Of a DNA stretch of 64,000 bases, positions 42,124 to 51,786 are shown piece after piece. The stretch is from Aquimarina pacifica. GTDB taxonomy: Bacteria > Bacteroidota > Bacteroidia > Flavobacteriales > Flavobacteriaceae. The notes beneath the pieces are model-generated. The model searched no databases and was not told the DNA's origin. It saw only the letters and a list, made by a program, of their open reading frames with translations. The stretch spans positions 1-64,000 of the forward strand of contig NZ_JACC01000040.1 in NCBI RefSeq assembly GCF_000520955.1, written 5' to 3'. A program made the position numbers and the translations under genes. Numbering within the stretch: position 1 is the stretch's first letter; every line of letters starts with the position of its first letter.

Positions 42124-42546
42124 TTAATCCAAATTGCCACTGCATTTTTCGCAGATACCCTTTATCACCAAGTTAATGTCCTTCGTGATATAGCCATCAG
42201 GCAAGTTGATGTGAGGGATTTTATGCTCTGTTAAACAGACTGTTTCATTACAATTGTTGCAATGAAAGTGCAAATGAAGGTCGTTGCCGACCTCGCATTC
42301 ACAATTTTCTTCGCAAAGGGCGTATTTTATAATTCCCGTACCATCCTCAATTTGATGCACAATACCTTTTTCTTCAAATGTTTTCATAGTCCTAAATAGG
42401 GTGCTTCTTTCACTGACCTTAAAATCCTTTTCCAAGTCGCCAAGACTTATGGCCGCCTCTAATTCCGCCAAACGTTTATAAGTCATCAAGCGCATAGCCG
42501 TAGGTCGTATCCCTTTGCTTTCCAGAAGTTGAACTAATTTTTCCAT
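42124..42546 (-). CDS. Fur-family metalloregulator, copy B
   Basis: 140 residues: winged helix (about 1-85; GIRPTAMRLMTYKRLAEL, ERSTLFRTMKTFEEKGIVHQI), then HLHFHCNNCNETVCL and GICEKCSGN with two CxxC sites. It is clearly related to copy A at 38726-39160. It sits between the PII-like gene (15 bases) and SpoIIAA-like copy B. It may respond to the same metals as copy A or to a different one; both have the same Cys pattern. Confidence 0.9.
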   Translation of the reverse strand: MEKLVQLLESKGIRPTAMRLMTYKRLAELEAAISLGDLEKDFKVSERSTLFRTMKTFEEKGIVHQIEDGTGIIKYALCEENCECEVGNDLHLHFHCNNCNETVCLTEHKIPHINLPDGYITKDINLVIKGICEKCSGNLD

Positions 42547-42561
42547 TTACAACAAAGTGTT

Positions 42562-42900
42562 TTATAGGTCGTACCGTTTTAAGGATTCTCCAGTTTTAAT
42601 TTGAAAGGCATCCTCAATATTTGCTATATAGATAATACCATCTCCAGGTTCTTCCGTTTTGCCATTTTTTAAAATTATTTCAATGGCAGCTTGGGCTTCC
42701 TCATTTTGACAGACCAATTCCAGCTTAACTACAGGACTATCGGTAATACGAAAATCCAACGACGGTCTTGCGCCTTTTGCCTTAAATGCTCCTGTGCCTT
42801 CTCCATTTGAAAGGGTCATACTTTCAAATCCATTGTCAGAAAGTGCTTCAATGACTCTTTGGATTCGGTTCGGTTTTATAAATGCTTTTATTTCCTTCAT
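42562..42900 (-). CDS. PII-like signal protein (metal-efflux associated)
   Basis: 112 residues of the PII fold: MKEIKAFIKPNRIQRVIEAL at the N-terminus, KLELVCQNEEAQAAIEIILKNGKTEEPGDGIIYIANIEDAFQIKTGES with the B-loop region at the C-terminus. The T-loop lacks the canonical uridylated Tyr context, so GlnB-type nitrogen sensing is unlikely. A PII 'new group' has been noted beside CusA/CzcA-type pumps, and this fits. It follows the adaptor gene and precedes Fur. Ligand unknown. Confidence 0.85.
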   Translation of the reverse strand: MKEIKAFIKPNRIQRVIEALSDNGFESMTLSNGEGTGAFKAKGARPSLDFRITDSPVVKLELVCQNEEAQAAIEIILKNGKTEEPGDGIIYIANIEDAFQIKTGESLKRYDL

Positions 42901-43015
42901 ATTATGAATTTTTTAAATTTTTAATCGATTTTGAACCGAGCCTGTTTTCTAATTTTTAACTAACTAATTAAGACGATAAACAAACTCGGAATCAAAATCT
43001 TTGATTATTATTGAA

Positions 43016-44293
43016 TTAATGTCCGTGTTCCAGTTCGCCTTTAACCATCTCGGAAGACAGGTTATAAGCTCCGTTTATCACGACTTTGGCATCGGTTGAA
43101 ACTTCGGCAGGCAGATTGACTTCAACAAAGCCTAAATCAGTAATACCAACCGTTACGGGTATCATTTTGAATTTCATTTTGCCTTCTTCCATTTCCTCAT
43201 CTTCATCCAAGATAAAAATGAAGGATTGCTCGCCTTCCTTTATAATGGCGGCTTCCGGAACGGCAAAACCCTTTTTCTCGCCCTGCACTATGCGCCCTTC
43301 TACATACATACCTGGCAAAAGATTTTTATCCTTGTTTTCTATATCAGCAAGAACTTCTATGGCTTTTGGGTCTGTCTCAAAAGTTTTACCTATAGACCGA
43401 ACGGTTGCTTTAAGCAGTTCATCTCGGCGAGAGGCCGTGGAAAAATATATCTGTTGTCCTTGCTTGATTTGCTTTATGTCTTTTTCATAGACTTTGAAGT
43501 TGACATAAATTTTTGAATTATCGCTTATTGAGAACATTTTGGATTGTTGTGCCACGTAATCGCCAAGGCTAATCATTACTTCATCCACATAACCACTTAT
43601 GGGTGTGGTAATGGGAACTGCGGAATATATCTGGCCTTCCGCCACTTTTTCCGGATTAATCCCCAACAACTTCAATTGGGCCCTCAAACCATTGACGCTG
43701 GATGTTGTGGAACGAAATTTTGATTGTGCCATCTGAAATTCCTTGCCAGAAGAAACGCCTTTGTCATATAGCGTCTGCTTGCGTTCAAAATCCTGTTTCA
43801 AAAAGACCAGTTCGTCATTTTTTTCCTGATAATCCTGTTGCATTGCAATGATATCCGGGTGTTCTATATATGCCAGCACCTGACCCTTCTTTACGTTATC
43901 TCCAGGGATTACTTTTATGGAACTCACATTTCCACCAACAAAAGGGCTTATGTTCGCCTTGTCCTGTGGGAAAAGCTCCAGCGTTCCCGTTACCTTAATG
44001 TTGTTCCCTAAATTGCGTTCCTCCAAAAGTTTCATTTCCAAACCTATGGTTTCAGCCTGTTGCTTTGTGAGTTCTACAACGCCTTCTTCCTCGCTGTGAC
44101 CTTCTTCTTCTCCTTCATTGTGGCCTTCCTCGCCGTGATTGTGGCCTTCCTCGCCGTGTGCATCTTCCCCAGCTTCATTGGTTTTTGATACGCCTTCGGC
44201 TTCGTTGTGCCCAAGTTCAGATTTTGGGGTATCATTACAACTCATAAACATAAGTGTAAATAATACGGTACATACTAATAGTATATTCTTCAT
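43016..44293 (-). CDS. RND efflux periplasmic adaptor (HlyD/CusB family), His/Glu-rich N-terminus
   Basis: 425 residues. It has a lipoprotein signal (LMFMSC), then a segment rich in His and Glu (EGHNHGEEGHNEGEEEGHSEEEG, split at several points) that may bind metal. The HlyD-type lipoyl domain and coiled coil (about 90-210; ISPFVGGNVSSIKVIPGDNVKKGQVLAYIEHPD), beta-barrel and membrane-proximal domains follow. It couples the inner-membrane RND pump with the outer-membrane channel. The RND gene lies 15 bases upstream. Confidence 0.93.
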   Translation of the reverse strand: MKNILLVCTVLFTLMFMSCNDTPKSELGHNEAEGVSKTNEAGEDAHGEEGHNHGEEGHNEGEEEGHSEEEGVVELTKQQAETIGLEMKLLEERNLGNNIKVTGTLELFPQDKANISPFVGGNVSSIKVIPGDNVKKGQVLAYIEHPDIIAMQQDYQEKNDELVFLKQDFERKQTLYDKGVSSGKEFQMAQSKFRSTTSSVNGLRAQLKLLGINPEKVAEGQIYSAVPITTPISGYVDEVMISLGDYVAQQSKMFSISDNSKIYVNFKVYEKDIKQIKQGQQIYFSTASRRDELLKATVRSIGKTFETDPKAIEVLADIENKDKNLLPGMYVEGRIVQGEKKGFAVPEAAIIKEGEQSFIFILDEDEEMEEGKMKFKMIPVTVGITDLGFVEVNLPAEVSTDAKVVINGAYNLSSEMVKGELEHGH

Positions 44294-44308
44294 TTTTCTT
44301 TTTTTAGA

Positions 44309-47300
44309 TTATAGGTTACCCAATTGATATTGCAGTTCAATGGACTGCTGGTTATATTGATTTATAAACTGTAAATGGTTTTGTTTTATCCTGATGGCAC
44401 TGTTGAGAATAGTGATATAGTTCACATAATCAATTTCACCTTCTTTAGATGCCAGTTCAGCCGTAGTAATTTGCTGTTCTGCCAAAAGTAATGCACCTTC
44501 CTCATAATAGGAAAGGGTTTTTTTGGTCTTTTCCAGCGATTTTATGAGCTGTGACACTCTACTTTCGGTCATTGCTTTTTGTTCCAAATATTGGTTCTCG
44601 GCAACCATAGCATCTGCCTTGGCAGCCTTTACCCTTGATTTCTGCGGAAAAAACCAAAGCGGTATGCTAATACCAGCTTGATATGCGCTAAAGCCAGACA
44701 CATCATTGTACTTCAATTTATCATAACTTATGCTGAATTTTGGTAAGAACTGTGACTTCTCAACACCTATATTCGCTTTGCTTACTTCGGCATTTTGCAT
44801 AGCATATTGAAGTAAAGGATTATTGGCTGCAGAAGCCGAATCCAAATTGGTCAAAAAATCCATTGGTTCATAGGCCAAATTCACAGTTTCAATTTCTTGG
44901 TCAATGCCCAAATACTGCTTCAATGCTCTTTTTGCAATTTCAATATCATCATAGGCTTGTTGCCTTAATACTTGAATCTGCTGATATTCGGAAGAAGCCG
45001 CAATAAACTCCAGTTTGCCCGTTTCCCCTGTGTCATAGCGTAATTCGGCAGCCGTCCTAAAGTTGGCATAAACACTGTCCAACTGTTCCGCAAAACGCAA
45101 TTGTGCCTTGTTATAATTGATAAGGTCATACGTCTGCATCACATTACGAATCAATTGCTGCTCATTGACAGCATAGAATTTTTCGCCCAATTTAACCCGT
45201 TCTTTATAGAACTTGTTTTTTGAAAAACCAGAAAGCAAATCAATATTGCCCTGTTGTACGCCATACGTACTCAATATTCCTTGTTGCACCCCTTGGTCTT
45301 CTCTACCGGTATATAAAGAGGTGCTTCCTAAATCAAAACTTGTTCCTTTCATCGCCTGTTCTCTTTCGATTAAAGCTTGACTTTCCTTTAGGGAAGGATA
45401 ATTTTCCTTGGCCATAGATATGGCTTCTTCCAAGGTAAGGGTTTGAGCCAACTGGTTGTCCTGTGCATTTGCTGCATTTGGGGTTAAAAACCCTCCCAAA
45501 CTCAATAATACAATAATAACCGTTGCGCCTTTCTTAATGTAACTTGCGTCACCATCATTATCCTTCTTTTCTTTTCGGGATTCAAGCCAATAATAAAGAA
45601 TAGGAATAACCACCAAGGTCAGAAACGTTGCCGTAAGCATTCCTCCAATGACTACTGTCGCCAAAGGCCGCTGTACTTCTGCACCACCAGAGGTAGAAAT
45701 TGCCATTGGGATAAAGCCCATAATTGTTGTAATAGCTGTTAATAAAATTGGACGTAAGCGTTCGTGCGTTGCTTCGTATATTCGTTTTTTTAAGTCTGTC
45801 ATTCCACTGTCTTTTAATTCATTGAATTTGTTTATGAGTATGAGTCCGTTTAATACGGCAACTCCGAAGAGCACAATAAACCCGACTCCGGCAGAAATAC
45901 TGAAAGGCATTCCACGAATCAACAAAACGAAAACACCACCAATGGTCGCCAAAGGCACTGCCATATAGATCATCAAGGCTTGTGTAACTGAATTTAAAGC
46001 AAAGTAAAGCAGAACAAATATTGTTAATAGAACGATTGGAACTACAATCATCAATCGGTCTGAAGCACGTTGCAGGTTTTCGAAAGAACCTCCGTAGGTT
46101 ACAAAATAACCTGGTGGCAGTTTCACGTCCGTTTCCAATTTTTGTTGAATTTCCTCGACCATCGATTTTACATCGCGCCCACGAACATTGACCCCTACCG
46201 AAATACGACGAGAGGTATTGTCCCTTGAAATCTGCATCGGACCTGGCTTATAGCTGATATCTGCAACCTCCTTTAAAGGTACTTGTGCACCGTTTGGCAG
46301 GTCTATGTAAAGGTTTTTTAAGCTATTGATATCTTGTCGATATTCCTCTGCCAAACGAATGACCACATCGAATCGTTTTTCCCCTTCAAAAATGACTCCT
46401 GCCTGTTCTCCAGAAAATGAAGCACTTACATAATCATTCAGCTTGTCAACGGTTACACCGTATTGTGCCATTTTTGCCCGCTTATACACCACCGTCATTT
46501 GTGGCAAACCGCTTGTAGCTTCTACATTGAGGTCAGCCGCTCCGGGAACGGTTCTGATGACTGCTGCGATTTCCTGTACCTTGTCTGCCAAAACGCCCAA
46601 ATCTTCTCCGTACAGTTTAATTGCCACGTCCTCACGCACACCTGTAAGCAATTCATTAAAACGAAGTTCTACAGGTTGGGTAAACACGAAATTTACGCCA
46701 GGAACGACTGAAATTTTTTCCTGGATTTTTTCTATGAGTTCCTCTTTGCTATCTGCGGAAGTCCATTTACTCTTATCTTTTTCAAGAATAATATAACTAT
46801 CGGCAATATCCATAGGCATTGGGTCTGTTGGTATTTCGGCCACACCAATTCTTGAAACTACTGTTTTTACTTCCGGAAACTCATTGATCAAATTCTGAAG
46901 TTTCTCTGAAGCCTCAATAGATTCTGTAAGACTGCTCCCCGGTTTTATCAATGCTTGAAATGCAATATCGCCTTCATCAAATTTAGGGACAAATTCTGCT
47001 CCCATATTGCTAAAAATAAATCCTGAAATCAAAAGCAAGGCAACCGCGCCTATAACCACACCTGCCCGAAAGCGAAGTGCAAAATTTAATATAGGCAGAT
47101 AGATACGATTCAGAACATCCATAATTTTATCACTGAACGTATCAATCTTGTTTTCAAACTTGGCGAACCAACTATTTTGATTTTTAGCAGGTTTTAAAAA
47201 TAATGATGACATCATTGGCACGTAGGTAAGACAAAGGATAATTGCCCCTAAAACGGCAAAACCAAATGTAAATGCCATTGGTCGGAACATTTTTCCTTCC

Positions 47301-48709
47301 ACACCGGTCAAAAATAGAATCGGTGTAAAAACTATAAGAACAATTAGTTGACCGAAGAAGGCAGAATTCATCATTTTACTTGAAGATTCATAGGCGATTT
47401 CATCCATTTCAGCTTGGTTGATGGCGGTTGTGGATTTTTTCATCCGTTGATGAATGTGGAAAACCGCTCCTTCTACGATAATCACCGCACCATCTACAAT
47501 AATTCCAAAATCGATCGCACCCAAGGACATTAAATTTGCCCATACGCCAAATTGTTTCATCAAAATAAATGCAAATAATAGACATAAAGGGATTATCGAA
47601 GCTGCTATCAAGCCACCACGGAAGCTTCCCAAAAGTAAGACCAAAACAAATATGACGATTAGGGCTCCTTCTATTAGATTGTTTTTAACGGTACTTGTGG
47701 TTGCCTCAATAAGTTCACTTCGGCTTAAAAAAGCATCAATATAAACGCCTTCCGGCAGGGATTTTTGAATTTCTACAATACGCTTTTCCACATTTTCAAT
47801 CACGTCGCCTGGGCTTTCGCCTTTCAGCATTAAAATTTGTCCACCAACAGTTTCGTGTCCATCTTGGGTAAACGCACCATAACGCACTTGATTACCATAG
47901 CCTACTTTTTCGGCGACATCACGTATCAAAACAGGACTACCGTTTTGTGTGGTAACAACTGTATTTTCCAAATCTTCAATGCTACGTGCCAAACCTTCTC
48001 CACGAATGAAATTTGCTTGGTGGTTTTTTTCAATGTAAGCACCACCAGTATTGGCATTGTTTGCTTTAAGGGCTTCAAAAACCTGATTCATTGTAATACC
48101 AAAACTTTTTAGTTTATCAGGATTTATGGCAACTTCGTATTGTTTTACATAACCTCCAAAGGCATTGACCTCGACGACTCCTGGCACTAAAGCCATTTGG
48201 CGTTTTACAATCCAATCTTGGATGGTACGAAGCTCCATTGCATCGTACTTATCTTCGTAGCCCTCTTTTAATTTTAAGGTGTATTGGTAGATTTCGCCCA
48301 GACCTGTTGTTATGGGTGCCATAAATGGCGTGCCGAAGCCTTCGGGGATTTCTCCAGCAACTTCGGTTAATTTCTCTTGTACCAATTGCCTAGGAAGGTA
48401 GGTTCCAGCCTCATCCTTAAAGACAATGGTAACTACAGAAAGACCAAAACGGGACACCGAACGTAGTTCGATAACATCAGGTAGATTTGCCATTGCCAAT
48501 TCTACGGGATAGGTAACAAATTGTTCTATATCTTCTGTCCCCAAGTTTGGGGCCACGGTTATTACCTGTACTTGGTTGTTTGTTATATCGGGTACGGAAC
48601 CCAAGTTTATAGTGGCCATAGACCAAATGCCCGTACCAACCAATGCCACTATAAATAAGCCAATAATAAATTTATTATTAATGGAAAATGAAATGATTTT
48701 GTTAATCAT
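44309..48709 (-). CDS. CzcA-like heavy-metal RND pump fused to a TolC-family channel
   Basis: 1466 residues. About 1-1040 is a complete CusA/CzcA-type RND pump with 12 helices. The helix-4 motif is DFGIIVDGAVIIVE, the D..D..E pattern of CzcA-type (Zn/Co/Cd/Ni) pumps. From about 1065 to the end is a TolC-family outer-membrane channel (LTLEEAISMAKENYPSLKESQALI, FGTSLY-like and YLGIDQE blocks), preceded by a hydrophobic segment that may act as signal (VIIVLLSLGGFLTPNAANAQ). The fusion is known from other Bacteroidota, but processing into two proteins is possible. First large gene of the operon. Confidence 0.92.
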   Translation of the reverse strand: MINKIISFSINNKFIIGLFIVALVGTGIWSMATINLGSVPDITNNQVQVITVAPNLGTEDIEQFVTYPVELAMANLPDVIELRSVSRFGLSVVTIVFKDEAGTYLPRQLVQEKLTEVAGEIPEGFGTPFMAPITTGLGEIYQYTLKLKEGYEDKYDAMELRTIQDWIVKRQMALVPGVVEVNAFGGYVKQYEVAINPDKLKSFGITMNQVFEALKANNANTGGAYIEKNHQANFIRGEGLARSIEDLENTVVTTQNGSPVLIRDVAEKVGYGNQVRYGAFTQDGHETVGGQILMLKGESPGDVIENVEKRIVEIQKSLPEGVYIDAFLSRSELIEATTSTVKNNLIEGALIVIFVLVLLLGSFRGGLIAASIIPLCLLFAFILMKQFGVWANLMSLGAIDFGIIVDGAVIIVEGAVFHIHQRMKKSTTAINQAEMDEIAYESSSKMMNSAFFGQLIVLIVFTPILFLTGVEGKMFRPMAFTFGFAVLGAIILCLTYVPMMSSLFLKPAKNQNSWFAKFENKIDTFSDKIMDVLNRIYLPILNFALRFRAGVVIGAVALLLISGFIFSNMGAEFVPKFDEGDIAFQALIKPGSSLTESIEASEKLQNLINEFPEVKTVVSRIGVAEIPTDPMPMDIADSYIILEKDKSKWTSADSKEELIEKIQEKISVVPGVNFVFTQPVELRFNELLTGVREDVAIKLYGEDLGVLADKVQEIAAVIRTVPGAADLNVEATSGLPQMTVVYKRAKMAQYGVTVDKLNDYVSASFSGEQAGVIFEGEKRFDVVIRLAEEYRQDINSLKNLYIDLPNGAQVPLKEVADISYKPGPMQISRDNTSRRISVGVNVRGRDVKSMVEEIQQKLETDVKLPPGYFVTYGGSFENLQRASDRLMIVVPIVLLTIFVLLYFALNSVTQALMIYMAVPLATIGGVFVLLIRGMPFSISAGVGFIVLFGVAVLNGLILINKFNELKDSGMTDLKKRIYEATHERLRPILLTAITTIMGFIPMAISTSGGAEVQRPLATVVIGGMLTATFLTLVVIPILYYWLESRKEKKDNDGDASYIKKGATVIIVLLSLGGFLTPNAANAQDNQLAQTLTLEEAISMAKENYPSLKESQALIEREQAMKGTSFDLGSTSLYTGREDQGVQQGILSTYGVQQGNIDLLSGFSKNKFYKERVKLGEKFYAVNEQQLIRNVMQTYDLINYNKAQLRFAEQLDSVYANFRTAAELRYDTGETGKLEFIAASSEYQQIQVLRQQAYDDIEIAKRALKQYLGIDQEIETVNLAYEPMDFLTNLDSASAANNPLLQYAMQNAEVSKANIGVEKSQFLPKFSISYDKLKYNDVSGFSAYQAGISIPLWFFPQKSRVKAAKADAMVAENQYLEQKAMTESRVSQLIKSLEKTKKTLSYYEEGALLLAEQQITTAELASKEGEIDYVNYITILNSAIRIKQNHLQFINQYNQQSIELQYQLGNL

Positions 48710-48828
48710 AGAAAATGTATTAATTCAGTTTAAAACTTACGATGCGAATAGATGCAACGCATTTATAAAGCAATGCTTGCCTAGAGAAGCATCACGTTAG
48801 GATATAGTTATCCTTAAAAAAAACTGAA

Positions 48829-49224
48829 TTATACTTTAGGGGGTTGGAAGAGGGATTCTAGGTATCTGGAAGTGAAGTTTACTTTATGTAAGTTAACCTG
48901 TTTTTTTCCTTCAAACTTTAATTGATTAATTAAAGCCAAATTGTTGTTCTCAATCATTAACACTAAAGGGTGACAACATTGCTGATGAGAATGGCTTGGT
49001 GTATTCTCCTTATCTGGGTTATTATGATGCCCCTTATTTTTTGCATCGTTGTCGATGTAATCTTCAACTATATATTCAAGGAAGGAGTCTCCATAAACTT
49101 TATGGTCTTGATAATGGGTAATAATGCTTGAAATTTCTTTAATTGGTCCACAAAAATCCATATCAATGCTAATTCCCTGAAAAAAGAATAAAATAGACAT
49201 TGATATGGAAAAGAATATTTTCAT
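48829..49224 (-). CDS. Small secreted His/Cys protein with C-terminal PP motif
   Basis: 131 residues. It has an N-terminal signal segment (about 1-18), FCGPI, a His-rich middle (KGHHNNPDKENTPSHSHQQCCHP) with a CC pair, and a C-terminal SRYLESLFQPPKV. It resembles short Bacteroidota proteins recognised by HYC, CC and PP motifs that stand before metal-efflux operons. It is 119 bases upstream of the RND fusion gene and on the same strand, so it probably heads the operon. A role in periplasmic metal binding or sensing is inferred. Confidence 0.65.
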   Translation of the reverse strand: MKIFFSISMSILFFFQGISIDMDFCGPIKEISSIITHYQDHKVYGDSFLEYIVEDYIDNDAKNKGHHNNPDKENTPSHSHQQCCHPLVLMIENNNLALINQLKFEGKKQVNLHKVNFTSRYLESLFQPPKV

Positions 49225-49543
49225 AAAGTTTCACAAAGATACAAATTAATCGATGCACAGGTTGTGCAAAAACTTGAAGCGGGATAAAAAATAAGATTTG
49301 ACTTATCAAAATATTAGAGCCATCTGCGTATTTTGCTCTAAAATCAACTAATAAGCCCCAATTATCGACGTATTGGTAATTAAAAGTTAAATAAAGGCTA
49401 CAAAAGTAACTAATATCACACCCATACCTCCCTTAAGAGTACTCGATTAAGTGGTTTATTAAGGGGTAAGTAAGTGAACCTAATCCATACAAAATTTGGC
49501 AAGGTTCTATTTTTTAAAAATTGTGTAATTTCTTTTCAAGAAT
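49225..49543. other. Intergenic region between the metal operon and TonB receptor
   Basis: 319 bases with no gene. On the - strand TATCTTTG (about 49235-49242) matches the -7 box and lies about 11 bases before the start at 49224. TGCACA-ggt-TGTGCA at 49254-49268 is a 6-3-6 palindrome just upstream, at the position an operator would take. AGAGC/GCTCT arms at about 49316-49341 may be a terminator remnant. The rest is AT-rich without clear signals. Confidence 0.5.
49254..49268. promoter_or_regulatory. Palindrome TGCACA-GGT-TGTGCA, candidate operator
   Basis: A perfect 6-3-6 inverted repeat upstream of the -7 box (TATCTTTG) of the first metal operon. MerR- or Fur-type regulators bind such sites, but the protein cannot be assigned. 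Confidence 0.5.
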
Positions 49544-51781
49544 TTAAAATCCGTACGCGACAGAAAAATTAATTCCAAATGGATGTCCAGGACGTAAACC
49601 TGCTGGAACCCTCGATACTGCATAGGTTGTATTAAAGAGATTTATAATATTAGATGACAAGGTAAAATTGGCATCAATAAAATACCGGGCAGACAAATCC
49701 ACTATAAAATTTGAATCTACTTTAAAGTTTTCTGGGATTGTTCCAGCACCTGCTTTTGTTCTGAAAGCGCTTGTGTATCGTGAATTGAGGTTTACTTCAA
49801 ACTTACTGTGCTGGAACCCCAAAGATGCGTTTAATTGATTTTTTGCAATATAGGGTATCTCGTCCCCTACGGTGACTATGCCGTAAATATCCTCATTACT
49901 GTCAAAACTGGTTAAAAATTCAGTATCGGTAAGTGTGTATGAGACAGATAAGGGAAGCTTAAATCTACTACTTTGTTTATACAACAGGTTGTAATTTAGT
50001 AAAAACTCGATACCACTTACACGAACTTCGCCTGCGTTAAATTGGTCAAGGCTTCCTGTACCGCCAGTTGCAGCTAAATCACTTCCAAGTAGGTTTTGGT
50101 AGTCATTGTAAAAGCCAACAATTTCGCCGTTGAAACCTTTAAGGCTAAATCGGGAACCCAATTCATAATTAATGCTTTCTTCAGGATTTTGCCCCGGCGT
50201 ATTACTTGGTGGCGAAAAACCTTTATGCACACCACCGAATATTGATATGTTGTTACTGAACCTATAATTAGCTCCTATTCCAGGAATCCAGACATCCACT
50301 TCGTTTTCTCTAATCGATAGATTTTGACCTGTTCGTAAAGGGTCATCAGTACCATAATCCATTCTAGTTAATGTGATGTTTTCATAGCGCAACCCTGGGG
50401 TCAAAGTCAAATTTTCAATTTTTACCGTGTATAGTAAATGTGCTGCCAGTGCTTTGGCACTGCTTATACGGTTGGCATCTGTTCCTTTTTCACCAACTGT
50501 AGTCTGTATTAACTCTTGGTTTTGAAACGCATATCTATCCACCCATTGAAACCTATCCTCGTCATCTTCGTGATAGCGTATTCCTGCTTCTAAGCGCTGT
50601 ACCCATCGGTTACCCCAATTTAGAGTTGCTACAGATTGAATTCCGTTTGAGGTATAAGCTCTGTTGTTGGCCTTTATACCTAATGCATTTGTTTGGGTGT
50701 CTTCGTTGCCCAAGAGGGTTTGATATTCTGAAGGAAAATTTTCTGGTGAAGACAAAATGTTGTTAATACTTACGCGTTCGCCCAAATTCACGTCATCCAA
50801 TTTATACCAATTTCGTTTAAATCTATTGAGATAGCCTGTTGTCCTTATATCAAGGGATGGTGACAAACGGATAAAATGGGTAAGCTGGTATTGTTGATGT
50901 TCGGCGTTCATCACATCCTCTGAAGAAGCTCTGTATCTTCTAAAGGGACTTTCCTCAAAATCTGCATCTGTCAGTCCCAAATAGGTCTCGTTGGCCTCTT
51001 CTTCTGAATATTGGATTTTAAACAATAGCGACTGATAGATTTTGGCATCCAAATTTGTGTTTACTCTAAATTTAGCCAAATAATCTGTTTTGTCGAAACC
51101 CGTGTTGCCACCACCGTCTAAATCCTTAAAACCATCGGAACTGTAGTTGTAATAATCCGTCATAAACCCAAAGTTCTTGAAACTATTGCCTAATGCCAAT
51201 TGGGTGTTTCTTGAATCATAGTTTCCTGCAGCAATCGACGCTTTTCCAGAAAATTCTTCCGGTATTCGAGAGGATATCATATTTATGGCACCACCTGTGG
51301 TGTTGGGGCCGTACTGTATTTGGCTGCTTCCTTTTAACACCTCTATGGCTTCCATTCTACCAATAGTAGGGAAATAGTAGGCAGCCGGTGCACTGTAAGG
51401 GGCGGGTGCAATCAACACACCATCTTCCATTAAATTAATTTTTGCGCTGCGCTCAGGCGAAGTACCTCTTAAACTAATGTTTGGTCGTAATCCAAAACCA
51501 TCTTCTTCATAGATGTTGATGCCTGGAACCGTGCGTAAAATTCTGTTGATATTGGTGAAAGAGAACTTTTTCAAGTCTTCTTTTGAGATATAAGTTGCAG
51601 AACCCGTTTTATTTTGTGCCTCAAATTTACTTCCCAATAATACACTTCCCGTAACGATGACTTCCTTAAGTTGTTCGGTTTGTTGCTTAATTGAATCTTT
51701 TTGTTGTGGGTTGGTCTGTGCCAATCCCGTGATGTAAAATAGCAAGGTAGTTGCTGTGAAGGATAGAATTTTCATTTGCAA
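49544..51781 (-). CDS. TonB-dependent receptor (FecA/metal type)
   Basis: 745 residues. A signal peptide (about 1-21) is followed by a plug (about 42-165; LKEVIVTGSVLLGSKFEAQNK, INRILRTVPGINIYEEDGFGLRPNISLRGTSPERSAKI, IEVLKGSSQIQYGPNTTGGAINM) and a barrel ending GHPFGINFSVAYGF. There is no CarboxypepD-reg domain, unlike the receptor at 7506. The plug resembles Fe(III)-dicitrate receptor (FecA)-like proteins. The ligand is unknown. Placement between the metal operon and mob genes suggests metal or chelate uptake. AGAATNATTNT-type sites lie upstream. Confidence 0.92.
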   Translation of the reverse strand: MQMKILSFTATTLLFYITGLAQTNPQQKDSIKQQTEQLKEVIVTGSVLLGSKFEAQNKTGSATYISKEDLKKFSFTNINRILRTVPGINIYEEDGFGLRPNISLRGTSPERSAKINLMEDGVLIAPAPYSAPAAYYFPTIGRMEAIEVLKGSSQIQYGPNTTGGAINMISSRIPEEFSGKASIAAGNYDSRNTQLALGNSFKNFGFMTDYYNYSSDGFKDLDGGGNTGFDKTDYLAKFRVNTNLDAKIYQSLLFKIQYSEEEANETYLGLTDADFEESPFRRYRASSEDVMNAEHQQYQLTHFIRLSPSLDIRTTGYLNRFKRNWYKLDDVNLGERVSINNILSSPENFPSEYQTLLGNEDTQTNALGIKANNRAYTSNGIQSVATLNWGNRWVQRLEAGIRYHEDDEDRFQWVDRYAFQNQELIQTTVGEKGTDANRISSAKALAAHLLYTVKIENLTLTPGLRYENITLTRMDYGTDDPLRTGQNLSIRENEVDVWIPGIGANYRFSNNISIFGGVHKGFSPPSNTPGQNPEESINYELGSRFSLKGFNGEIVGFYNDYQNLLGSDLAATGGTGSLDQFNAGEVRVSGIEFLLNYNLLYKQSSRFKLPLSVSYTLTDTEFLTSFDSNEDIYGIVTVGDEIPYIAKNQLNASLGFQHSKFEVNLNSRYTSAFRTKAGAGTIPENFKVDSNFIVDLSARYFIDANFTLSSNIINLFNTTYAVSRVPAGLRPGHPFGINFSVAYGF

Positions 51782-51786
51782 TTTTA

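Noticed and set aside
45220..45417. Short + strand frames inside the RND genes (also near 47454, 58464, 59133)
   Set aside because: These are shadows of the large - strand coding sequences, with no independent support.
49316..49341. AGAGC/GCTCT arms as a terminator
   Set aside because: The stem is only 5 bp with a long loop and no clear T-run, so it is not listed as a terminator.
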